Positions 1 through 5,123 of a stretch of 8,516 bases of DNA are shown here, in pieces. The stretch is from assembly GCA_903834645.1 (NCBI GenBank), contig CAILKA010000378.1:1-8516 (forward strand), in the 5' to 3' direction. Origin of the DNA: an uncultured beta proteobacterium. Lineage in GTDB: Bacteria; Pseudomonadota; Gammaproteobacteria; Burkholderiales; Burkholderiaceae_C. Under the pieces are notes generated by a model that saw only the letters and a list, made by a program, of their open reading frames with translations, was not told the DNA's origin and did not search any database. The translations under genes and the position numbers were made by a program. Every line of letters starts with the position of its first letter. Position 1 is the first letter of the stretch.

Positions 1-57
1 CCTAGTCGGCAGCGGGGTATTCCCTGCGAGATCCGAGGGCAACTGTGCGCCTGCCTT

Positions 58-87
58 CTTGAATTCGGCGCGCCCGCCCTAACATCT
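58..87 (+). promoter_or_regulatory. Possible heat-shock (sigma32-type) promoter of htpX
   Basis: CTTGAA at 58-63 matches the -35 core of the sigma32 consensus, and CATCT at 83-87 matches the last part of the -10 consensus (CCCCATnT). The spacing fits, but the leading C residues of the -10 box are missing. The same bases can be read as a weak sigma70 promoter, TTGAAT at 59-64 and TAACAT at 80-85, with a short 15-base spacer. HtpX is heat-shock or envelope-stress induced in many proteobacteria, so a sigma32 element would make sense here. The match is partial and the call is an inference. Confidence 0.35.
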
Positions 88-132
88 CGCACTGTCGTCA
101 ACCAAGCGTCGCCGCAAAGGAGCGGCCCCGCC

Positions 133-1008
133 ATGAAGCGCATCGTCCTGTTCGTCCTGACCAACCTGGCCGTGATGGTGGTGCTGGGCATCACCGCGAG
201 CCTGCTCGGGGTCAACAAGTTCCTCACCGCCAACGGCCTGAATCTGGGCGCGCTGCTCGGTTTCTCGCTGCTGATGGGCTTTGGTGGCGCCATCATCTCG
301 CTGCTGATCAGCAAGCCGATGGCCAAGTGGTCCACCGGCGCCGTCATCATCAACGACTCCAACGAGCCCACGCACCGCTGGATCGTGGGCACGGTGCGCC
401 AGTTCGCCGACAAGGCCGGCATCGGCATGCCCGACGTCGCGCTCTACCAGGGCGAGCCCAACGCCTTCGCCACGGGCGCCTTCAAGAACTCGGCGCTCGT
501 GGCCGTCTCCACCGGGCTGCTCGAGGGCATGACCAAGGAGGAGGTCGAGGCCGTGATCGGCCACGAGGTGGCACACGTGGCCAACGGCGACATGGTGACG
601 ATGACGCTCATCCAGGGCGTGATGAACACCTTCGTCGTCTTCCTGTCGCGCGTGATCGGGTACGTGGTGGACCGCGTCATCCTGAAGAACGACCGCGAGG
701 GCCCGGGCATCGGCTACATCGTCACCACGATCGTGCTGGACATCGTGCTGGGCGTGCTGGCGGCGGTTGTCGTGGCGTGGTTCTCGCGTCAGCGCGAGTA
801 CCGGGCGGACGCCGGTGCGGCGCAACTGATGGGCCGGCGCCAGCCGATGATCAACGCCCTGGCCCGGCTCGGTGGCCTGGAGCCGGGCGCGCTGCCCAAG
901 GCGGTCCAGAACATGGGCATCTCGAGCAAGCCCAGCGGCCTGATGGCGCTCTTCTCGAGCCACCCGCCCATCGAGGATCGCATCCGCGCGCTGCAGCAGG
1001 CGCAGTGA
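133..1008 (+). CDS. htpX: Protease HtpX, membrane-bound zinc metalloprotease
   Basis: This 291-residue protein belongs to the M48B family, inner-membrane zinc endopeptidases that degrade misfolded membrane proteins alongside FtsH. The zinc site is plain: HEVAH at residues 144-148 supplies two histidines and the catalytic glutamate, and Glu222 in REYRAD is the expected third ligand. SHPP at 276-279, followed by EDRI, is the conserved C-terminal family motif. Hydrophobic segments lie at about 4-26, 35-58, 152-176 and 192-216, the usual four-helix layout, and the length is typical of the family. The ATG is supported by AAAGGAG at 116-122, ten bases upstream. The frame stays open back to base 1, but the N-terminus MKRIVLFVLTN is the standard family start. 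The gene stands alone, with hairpins after its stop and a possible heat-shock promoter ahead. Confidence 0.97.
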   Translation: MKRIVLFVLTNLAVMVVLGITASLLGVNKFLTANGLNLGALLGFSLLMGFGGAIISLLISKPMAKWSTGAVIINDSNEPTHRWIVGTVRQFADKAGIGMPDVALYQGEPNAFATGAFKNSALVAVSTGLLEGMTKEEVEAVIGHEVAHVANGDMVTMTLIQGVMNTFVVFLSRVIGYVVDRVILKNDREGPGIGYIVTTIVLDIVLGVLAAVVVAWFSRQREYRADAGAAQLMGRRQPMINALARLGGLEPGALPKAVQNMGISSKPSGLMALFSSHPPIEDRIRALQQAQ

Positions 1009-1013
1009 GCGCA

Positions 1014-1032
1014 GGCGGGCGCGCCGCCCGCC
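1014..1032 (+). repeat. Perfect GC hairpin just after the htpX stop
   Basis: GGCGGGC at 1014-1020 pairs with GCCCGCC at 1026-1032 around a 5-base loop. It begins five bases after the htpX stop codon. It has no T tract of its own, so it more likely stabilises the mRNA 3' end or adds to the terminator that follows than terminates alone. Confidence 0.5.
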
Positions 1033-1037
1033 ACCCG

Positions 1038-1075
1038 AGGCGCCCCGCGGCCCGTCCGCCGGGCGCCTTCGTCTT
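1038..1075 (+). terminator. Intrinsic terminator after htpX
   Basis: AGGCGCCC at 1038-1045 pairs perfectly with GGGCGCCT at 1061-1068. Inside it, GCGG at 1047-1050 pairs with CCGC at 1056-1059 around a 5-base loop, leaving one C/C mismatch between the two helices. The stem is followed by TCGTCTTT, a modest T-rich tail. The position between htpX and rnpB fits a transcript end that insulates the RNA gene. The weak T tract is the main reservation. Confidence 0.7.
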
Positions 1076-1104
1076 TCCCGGGCCCTGCGCATCGATGAGA
1101 CAAT
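1074..1104 (+). promoter_or_regulatory. Weak candidate promoter of rnpB
   Basis: GACAAT at 1099-1104 resembles a -10 box and lies seven bases before the first paired base of the RNase P RNA, the right distance for a transcript starting near 1111. No good -35 is present. TTTCCC at 1074-1079 is the nearest T-rich hexamer, with a 19-base spacer. The call rests mainly on the -10 position. Confidence 0.3.
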
Positions 1105-1110
1105 GATGGG

Positions 1111-1450
1111 GTGAAGCAAGCCAGACCGCCGCTGGCGCGATCGGGGAAACCCGGCGCTGGAGGAAGGTCCGGACTGCACAGGGCAGCGCAGGAGCTAACG
1201 GCTCTCCACCGCGAGGTGAGGATCAGAGCAACAGAGACGAGTCTGTGTGGGGCGTAGCCCTGCGCAGGGTGAAACGGGCAATCTCTGCGCGCAGCAACAC
1301 CAAGTAGGCCGGCGATGATGCGGCCCGCGGAGCCGGCGGGTAGGTGGCACCGAGCCGGGCGGGCGACCCCCGGCCCAGAGGAATGGCGGTCACAGCCGTT
1401 CCCCGCAAGGGGGCGGCTGCACAGAATCCGGCCTATCGGCTTGCTTCACA
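1111..1450 (+). ncRNA. rnpB: RNase P RNA, bacterial class A
   Basis: This is the catalytic RNA that removes tRNA 5' leaders together with the RnpA protein. The ends pair as helix P1: GTGAAGCAAGCC at 1111-1122 with GGCTTGCTTCAC at 1438-1449. The universally conserved core is visible in order: GGAGGAAGGTCCGGACT starting near 1159 (P4 5' strand region), GAGCAACAGAGA at 1226-1237, AGGGTGAAACGGG at 1266-1278, CAACACCAAGTAGG ending at 1308, and ACAGAATCCGGCCTAT at 1421-1436 (P4 3' strand region). GCCGGC at 1308-1313 and 1332-1337 form P15. The total of about 338 bases is somewhat shorter than the roughly 377-base E. coli M1 RNA but normal for the class. The mature ends are set by P1 pairing and may be off by a few bases. 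Open frames crossing this region are not genes. Confidence 0.95.
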
Positions 1451-1479
1451 CTGTCTTCGCGCTTCGCGGCGCCTGAACC

Positions 1480-2697
1480 ATGCACCCTGAAGCCGACAAG
1501 TTGTGGCGTGGCCCGCGCTGGGCGCTGGCGCTGCTGCTGGCCGCGCTGAGCGCACTCGGGCCATTCGCGATCGATACCTACCTGCCCGCCTTCTCCGCCA
1601 TTGCGGCCGACGTCGGTGCCACCCCGGTGCAGATGCAGCAGACGCTGGCAGCCTATCTGGCCGGCTTTGCGCTGATGAACCTCTTTCACGGCGCCATCTC
1701 CGACAGCGTGGGCCGCCGGCCGGTGGTGCTGGTGGCCATGGCGTTGTTCAGCGCGGCGTCGGTGGGGTGTGCACTGGCGCCCGGGATCGGCGAGTTGCTG
1801 GTGTTTCGCACGCTCCAAGGCATGTCGGCCGGCGGCGGCATGGTCGTGGGGCGGGCCATCATCCGCGACCTCTACGCCCCGCATGACGCGCAGCGCGTGA
1901 TGTCGCAGGTGACGATCTGGTTCGGCATCGCGCCGGCGCTGGCTCCCCTGATTGGCGGCTGGCTCCTGGTGGGGATCGACTGGCACGCGATCTTCTGGTT
2001 CATGGCGGCGCTCGGGGCGGCGCTGCTGGTGCTGATGTGGCGCACGCTGCCGGAGTCGCTGCATCCGAGCCAGCGCCAGTCGCTGCACCCGGTGCACCTG
2101 CTGCGAGGCTACTGGCAGCTCGGCGCGAGTCCGCGCTTCCTCGCGCTCGCGCTGTCCAGCGGCTTGCCCTTCAACGGCATGTTCCTGTACGTGCTGGCCT
2201 CGCCCGCCTGGCTGGGTGGTCACCTGGGGCTGGCGCCCACGCAGTTCTACTGGTTCTTCTGCATTTCAGTGGGTGGGATCATGCTGGGCGCCCTGTGCAG
2301 CGGCCGCCTGGCGGGGCGGATCCGGCGCGGCCGGCAGATCGGGCTCGGTTGGGGCGTGATGGTGATGGCCACGGCGCTGAACCTCGGCTGCAACGCGGCA
2401 GGCCTCACGCACCCGCTCGCGGCGATGCTGCCGGTGGGCCTCTACTCCTTCGGCTGGGCCGTGGTGGTGCCGGTGGTCACGCTGATCCTGCTCGACCTCT
2501 TTCCCGAGCGTCGCGGCATGGCGTCGTCGGTACAGGCTTTCCTGGGCTCGCTCGCCAACGCGCTCGTCGCCGGTGTGCTGGTGCCGCTGGTCATGCATGC
2601 GACGATGACGTTGGCACTGGCATCGGCCGCGCTGATGGCGGTGGGGCTGCTGGCCTGGATGGCGGTGCGCAGGCACCTGCCCACCTCGCTACTCTGA
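1480..2697 (+). CDS. MFS drug resistance transporter, Bcr/CflA family
   Basis: The protein has 405 residues and about twelve hydrophobic segments, the layout of a proton-coupled major facilitator exporter in the inner membrane (DHA1 group). IDTYLPAF at residues 31-38 in the first helix is the signature of the Bcr/CflA subfamily. GAISDSVGRR at 71-80 is MFS motif A between helices 2 and 3, RTLQGMSAGG at 110-119 is in the motif B position, and the APALAPLIGG stretch at 151-160 is the motif C-like antiporter segment in helix 5. Family members export drugs such as bicyclomycin and chloramphenicol or small metabolites; the substrate here cannot be read from the sequence. A stop codon lies one codon before the ATG in frame, so this is the first possible start, yet no clear Shine-Dalgarno sequence precedes it. 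No promoter is visible in the 30 bases after rnpB. The 3' end overlaps the convergent small membrane gene by nine bases. Confidence 0.92.
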   Translation: MHPEADKLWRGPRWALALLLAALSALGPFAIDTYLPAFSAIAADVGATPVQMQQTLAAYLAGFALMNLFHGAISDSVGRRPVVLVAMALFSAASVGCALAPGIGELLVFRTLQGMSAGGGMVVGRAIIRDLYAPHDAQRVMSQVTIWFGIAPALAPLIGGWLLVGIDWHAIFWFMAALGAALLVLMWRTLPESLHPSQRQSLHPVHLLRGYWQLGASPRFLALALSSGLPFNGMFLYVLASPAWLGGHLGLAPTQFYWFFCISVGGIMLGALCSGRLAGRIRRGRQIGLGWGVMVMATALNLGCNAAGLTHPLAAMLPVGLYSFGWAVVVPVVTLILLDLFPERRGMASSVQAFLGSLANALVAGVLVPLVMHATMTLALASAALMAVGLLAWMAVRRHLPTSLL

Positions 2698-3003
2698 GCG
2701 CTTGCGGCCGCCCAGCGCCAGCAGCAGCGGCCACAGCCACAGGCTCAGCGTCCAGCGCCCGACCCGGCCGGCGTTGATGGGGCGCGTCTCGTGGCGCGCC
2801 ACTTTCGCGAACAGCACGATCGCGCCCGTCACCACGTACAGCAGCAGGGCCGCATACACCCCGGCGCGCCACGCGTAGGTGCCGCCCAGGAAGTCGCCGA
2901 GCAAGCGCCCGATCACGGCCGCCAGCACCACGCAGGCCAGGAGCGCCAGCGCGACGCCCGCCAGCGCGTGGCGCATCTTCCAGAGCGGGTCGTTCTCGTA
3001 CAT
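2689..3003 (-). CDS. Small membrane protein of unknown function
   Basis: I do not recognise a named family. From the ATG at 3003 the product is 104 residues, beginning MYENDPLWKMRHALAG. Hydrophobic segments lie at about 13-33, 46-67 and 82-97, so two or three membrane helices are likely, with a basic C-terminal tail (GGRKRSE). HETRPINAGRVGRW at 71-84 links the last two segments. The frame can be extended to an ATG at 3114, but those 37 extra residues are a proline/glycine-rich product of short tandem DNA repeats and look non-coding. No well-spaced Shine-Dalgarno supports either start: AAGAGG lies about 19 bases before the chosen ATG. Its stop codon falls inside the end of the convergent MFS gene. 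Membrane-like composition and consistent codon use favour a real gene; its role is unknown. Confidence 0.7.
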   Translation of the reverse strand: MYENDPLWKMRHALAGVALALLACVVLAAVIGRLLGDFLGGTYAWRAGVYAALLLYVVTGAIVLFAKVARHETRPINAGRVGRWTLSLWLWPLLLALGGRKRSE

Positions 3004-3040
3004 CGAAGGCGCAGCTGGCAAGCCTCTTGTGGCGGGAGGG

Positions 3041-3066
3041 GGCCGGCGGGGGCCGGCGGGGGCCGG
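3041..3066. repeat. GC-only 10-base tandem repeat, about 2.6 copies
   Basis: GGCCGGCGGG is repeated exactly at 3041-3050 and 3051-3060, followed by a partial GGCCGG at 3061-3066. A related but imperfect unit, GGCGGGAGGG, precedes it at 3031-3040. A 10-base unit is not a codon multiple, which argues against this tract being translated. It may change copy number by slippage. Confidence 0.8.
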
Positions 3067-3078
3067 CCGCGCACCAGG

Positions 3079-3106
3079 CCCGTGCTCGGGCCCGTGCTCG
3101 GGCCCG
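3079..3106. repeat. 12-base tandem repeat, about 2.3 copies
   Basis: CCCGTGCTCGGG occurs at 3079-3090 and 3091-3102, and CCCG restarts it at 3103-3106. Each unit has palindromic ends (CCCG...CGGG) and could form a small hairpin. Read on the minus strand in the frame of the downstream membrane gene it would encode a GPEH repeat, but I judge that unlikely to be translated. Confidence 0.8.
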
Positions 3107-3285
3107 CCCATCATGCCACCGCGATGAAGCCGGCACCGCTCAGACGTTCCGGGGCCTCGCTGTGCTCACGAAGAAGTTTGAGACTGGTGCGCAAGTGCTT
3201 GTTTCAGCGTTAGTTTTTCTTCGAGCCGCGGCTCCCGAACTTACCCTAAGTGATTGATTTCCTTGAATTTTTACGCCTTGTCGCA

Positions 3286-3315
3286 TTGACCCTCGGCGCA
3301 AAACTCCGCTACAGT
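3286..3315 (+). promoter_or_regulatory. Sigma70-type promoter of the dcw operon
   Basis: TTGACC at 3286-3291 and TACAGT at 3310-3315 are separated by 18 bases, a strong match to the housekeeping consensus and the best in the window. Transcription should start near 3322, leaving a leader of about 20 bases before the mraZ GTG at 3344. It sits at the end of the AT-richer island and is the only good promoter seen ahead of the cell-wall genes. The start site is inferred from spacing. Confidence 0.7.
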
Positions 3316-3348
3316 GGCGCCTCGTGTCGGAAAGTGGGTTTTTGTGTC
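3314..3348 (+). promoter_or_regulatory. Putative MraZ operator: four GTGKS repeats, 10-base period
   Basis: GTGGC at 3314, GTGTC at 3324, GTGGG at 3334 and GTGTC at 3344 are spaced exactly ten bases apart, so they fall on one face of the helix. Known MraZ proteins bind direct repeats of a TGGG-like pentamer separated by five bases in the leader of their own operon and repress it. Here the array spans from the -10 box to the start codon, an ideal place for autorepression. Only one of the four copies is a full GTGGG, so the site is degenerate. Family knowledge supports the role; binding is inferred. Confidence 0.6.
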
Positions 3349-3787
3349 GGTTTTTGCATTCAAGGGGGGTCCGGTCCTGACGCTGGACGGAAAGGGGCGT
3401 GTCACCGTCCCGGCCCGTTACCGCGAGCTCCTGATGTCGACCGTCTCCGGCCAGATGATGGTCAGCAAGAGCCACGTACGCTGCCTGTCGCTCTTTCCGC
3501 GGCCCGTGTGGGACCAGTTCGAGGCGCGCCTGCTGGCGCTCCCGGCGTCCGCCGACGGCCTGCGGCGGCTGTACATCGGCAGCGCCACCGAGTTGGCGAT
3601 CGACAGCGGCTCGCGCGTGCTGCTGCCGCCCGAGCTGCGCGACTGGGCGGGCCTGGCGCGCGAAGTGGTCTTCATGGGCATGGGCAACCGCTTCGAGCTC
3701 TGGGACAAGGCCCGCTACGACGCACACGAGGCGCAGGTGCTGGAGCAGGACATGGGCACCCAGCTGTCGGATCTCTTCATCGGATGA
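3344..3787 (+). CDS. mraZ: Transcriptional regulator MraZ
   Basis: The product is a DNA-binding regulator of the dcw operon with two SpoVT/AbrB-like half domains, which form ring-shaped oligomers in studied members. Both halves carry the conserved DxxxR: LTLDGKGRVTVPARYR at about residues 12-27 (Asp15-Arg19) and LAIDSGSRVLLPPELR at 84-99 (Asp87-Arg91). The length is 147 residues, the usual size. I choose GTG 3344 because GGAAAG at 3329-3334 lies nine bases before it. The earlier GTG at 3314 overlaps the -10 box and lies upstream of the expected transcript start. The N-terminus VSVFAFKGG is about four residues longer than the typical MFQGA start, because no start codon exists at the usual position. 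The gene ends in an ATGA overlap with rsmH. The other ORF running across it in the rsmH frame is a shadow. Confidence 0.93.
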   Translation: MSVFAFKGGPVLTLDGKGRVTVPARYRELLMSTVSGQMMVSKSHVRCLSLFPRPVWDQFEARLLALPASADGLRRLYIGSATELAIDSGSRVLLPPELRDWAGLAREVVFMGMGNRFELWDKARYDAHEAQVLEQDMGTQLSDLFIG

Positions 3788-4764
3788 GCGACGGGCACAC
3801 CCCATGGCCGGACGAGCGCTCCCAGGAACGACCGCAGGAGGAGTGGTCGCACGTGCCCGTGCTGCTCCAGGAGGCCGTGCAGGCGCTGCAGGTGCGCCCC
3901 TCGGGCCTGTACGTGGACGGCACCTTCGGCCGCGGTGGCCACGCGCGGGCGATCCTGCAGGGGCTGGGGCCGCAGGGGCGGCTGGTCGCGCTGGACCGCG
4001 ACCCGCAGGCCGTGGCTGCTGCGCACGCGATCGCCGATGCGCGCCTGACCGTGTGCCATGCGAGCTTTGCGGACCTGGCTCAGGTGCTCCAGGGCCTGGG
4101 GCTCGAGTCAGTGGATGGCGTGCTGCTCGACCTGGGCGTGAGCAGCCCGCAGATCGACAACCCGGCGCGCGGATTCAGCTTTCGTCACGACGCGCCGCTG
4201 GACATGCGGATGGACACCACGCGCGGGCAGACTGCGGCCGAGTTCCTCGCGCAGGCCGACGAGCACGAGATCGCGAGGATCATCCGTGACTACGGCGAGG
4301 AGCGGTTTGCTCACCCGATTGCAAAGGCGGTTGTCGCTCGCCGCACGAGCGGTCGACCCCTGGTGCGCACGCGCGAGCTGGCCGAGGTCGTGGCTCGTGC
4401 GGTGCGTACCCGTGAACCCGGCCAGGATCCGGCCACGCGCACCTTCCAGGCCCTGCGCATCCACGTCAATGGCGAGCTCGACGCACTCGAGCACGGCCTG
4501 CGCGCGGCCCTCGAGCACCTGGGGCCGCAAGGGCGGCTGGCCGTGATCAGCTTCCACTCGCTGGAGGACCGCCTGGTCAAGCAGTTCATCGCTCGCGAGA
4601 GCCGCGAGGTGATCGACCGGCGCGCACCGTTTGCGCCGCCGCCGCCGCTGCGGCTGCGCGCGATTGCCCGCGCGCGCCCTTCGCCTGGGGAGATCGCCGC
4701 CAACCCGCGTGCGCGCTCGGCGATCCTGCGTGTGGCCGAACGCACCGGGGACGCCCCGGCATGA
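3784..4764 (+). CDS. rsmH: 16S rRNA (cytosine(1402)-N(4))-methyltransferase RsmH
   Basis: RsmH (MraW) uses S-adenosylmethionine to methylate N4 of C1402 in the ribosomal P site of 16S rRNA in the cytoplasm. The protein is 326 residues, close to the family norm. EWSHVPVLLQEAV at about 20-32 is the standard N-terminus. GLYVDGTFGRGGHARAIL at 41-58 is the SAM-binding loop, ALDRDPQA at 69-76 carries the acidic residue for the ribose, and DGVLLDLGVSSPQID at 111-125 plus RGFSFRHDAPLDMRMD at 129-144 are family hallmarks. TFQALRIHVNGEL at 220-232 and GRLAVISFHSLEDRLVK at 250-266 complete the set. The ATG overlaps the mraZ stop (ATGA at 3784-3787) with only a weak ribosome binding site, suggesting translational coupling. 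The frame is open upstream to 3250 in the mraZ shadow, but that extension has no family similarity. Confidence 0.97.
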   Translation: MSDGHTPWPDERSQERPQEEWSHVPVLLQEAVQALQVRPSGLYVDGTFGRGGHARAILQGLGPQGRLVALDRDPQAVAAAHAIADARLTVCHASFADLAQVLQGLGLESVDGVLLDLGVSSPQIDNPARGFSFRHDAPLDMRMDTTRGQTAAEFLAQADEHEIARIIRDYGEERFAHPIAKAVVARRTSGRPLVRTRELAEVVARAVRTREPGQDPATRTFQALRIHVNGELDALEHGLRAALEHLGPQGRLAVISFHSLEDRLVKQFIARESREVIDRRAPFAPPPPLRLRAIARARPSPGEIAANPRARSAILRVAERTGDAPA

Positions 4765-5123
4765 CCCGCTTGAACACGCTGCTGCTTGCGCTGCTCGTGC
4801 TCAGCGCCTTGCTGCTGGTGCGCACGAGCTACGACGCCCGGCGGCTCTTCACCGAGATCGACCGTGCGCGCACCCAGGAGCGCACGCTGGAGGCCGAGTT
4901 CCAGCGGGTCGACGCCGAGCGCCGCGTGCAGGCCACGCACCTGCGCGTGGAGCGTGTGGCGCGCGAGAAGCTGCAGATGCGCAACGCCACCGCGGCGCTG
5001 ACGCACTACACCTCCGAGGCACTGCCGACCTCCGGTGCCCCGGGGCGCGCCACGCCGCCGGCGGCATCGGTCGCGCCCGCCGCCAGCCTCGCCTCCCCGG
5101 GCGGCTCGAAGGGGGCGAGATGA
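4761..5123 (+). CDS. ftsL: Cell division protein FtsL
   Basis: FtsL is a small bitopic membrane protein of the divisome that forms a complex with FtsB and FtsQ and helps activate FtsW/FtsI at the septum. The 120-residue product has a single hydrophobic helix at about 5-20 after a very short cytoplasmic end. A charged helical region at about 24-70 suits the coiled coil that pairs with FtsB, and RVERVAREKLQMR at 62-74 is the conserved end of that region. Residues 88-120 form an alanine/proline/serine-rich tail, probably disordered. The family is poorly conserved in sequence, so the call leans on size, topology and position between rsmH and ftsI. It overlaps rsmH and ftsI by ATGA at both ends. 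Confidence 0.92.
   Translation: MTRLNTLLLALLVLSALLLVRTSYDARRLFTEIDRARTQERTLEAEFQRVDAERRVQATHLRVERVAREKLQMRNATAALTHYTSEALPTSGAPGRATPPAASVAPAASLASPGGSKGAR

Larger units (their letters stand above)
3004..3343. other. Intergenic region between small membrane gene and mraZ
   Basis: This 340-base stretch separates two divergent genes. The part next to the minus-strand gene (about 3031-3110) is extremely GC-rich and made of short tandem repeats. From about 3165 to 3320 the composition becomes clearly AT-richer than anything else in the window, with T runs such as TAGTTTTTCTTC. A 12-base perfect palindrome, GAGCCGCGGCTC, lies at 3223-3234. The right end holds the mraZ promoter and operator repeats. 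I see no convincing gene here and no clear promoter for the minus-strand gene. Confidence 0.75.

Noticed and set aside
1..79. End of an upstream gene entering from the left
   Set aside because: One frame stops at 80-82 after about 26 codons, but the peptide is not recognisable and too short to support a call.
1223..1408. Minus-strand open frame inside rnpB
   Set aside because: The region is conserved RNase P RNA structure, and the peptide has no protein-like features.
1450..1476. Terminator for rnpB
   Set aside because: Short CGCG/CGCG pairing possible around 1458-1468, but no T tract and no strong stem.
3031..3110. CRISPR-like array
   Set aside because: Units are 10 and 12 bases, directly adjacent, with no spacers; simple tandem repeats.
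3004..3114. 37-residue N-terminal extension of the small minus-strand protein
   Set aside because: Encoded by tandem repeats, proline/glycine low complexity, and no Shine-Dalgarno at the 3114 ATG. I kept it only as an alternative.
3250..3783. Long N-terminal extension of rsmH reading through mraZ in another frame
   Set aside because: The extension is arginine/proline/glycine-rich with no family similarity, while the mraZ frame encodes a complete MraZ. The RsmH family N-terminus begins at the ATG at 3784.
4631..5119. Open frame upstream of and continuous with ftsI across rsmH and ftsL
   Set aside because: High-GC shadow composition; FtsI begins at 5120 with a ribosome binding site and a normal N-terminus.
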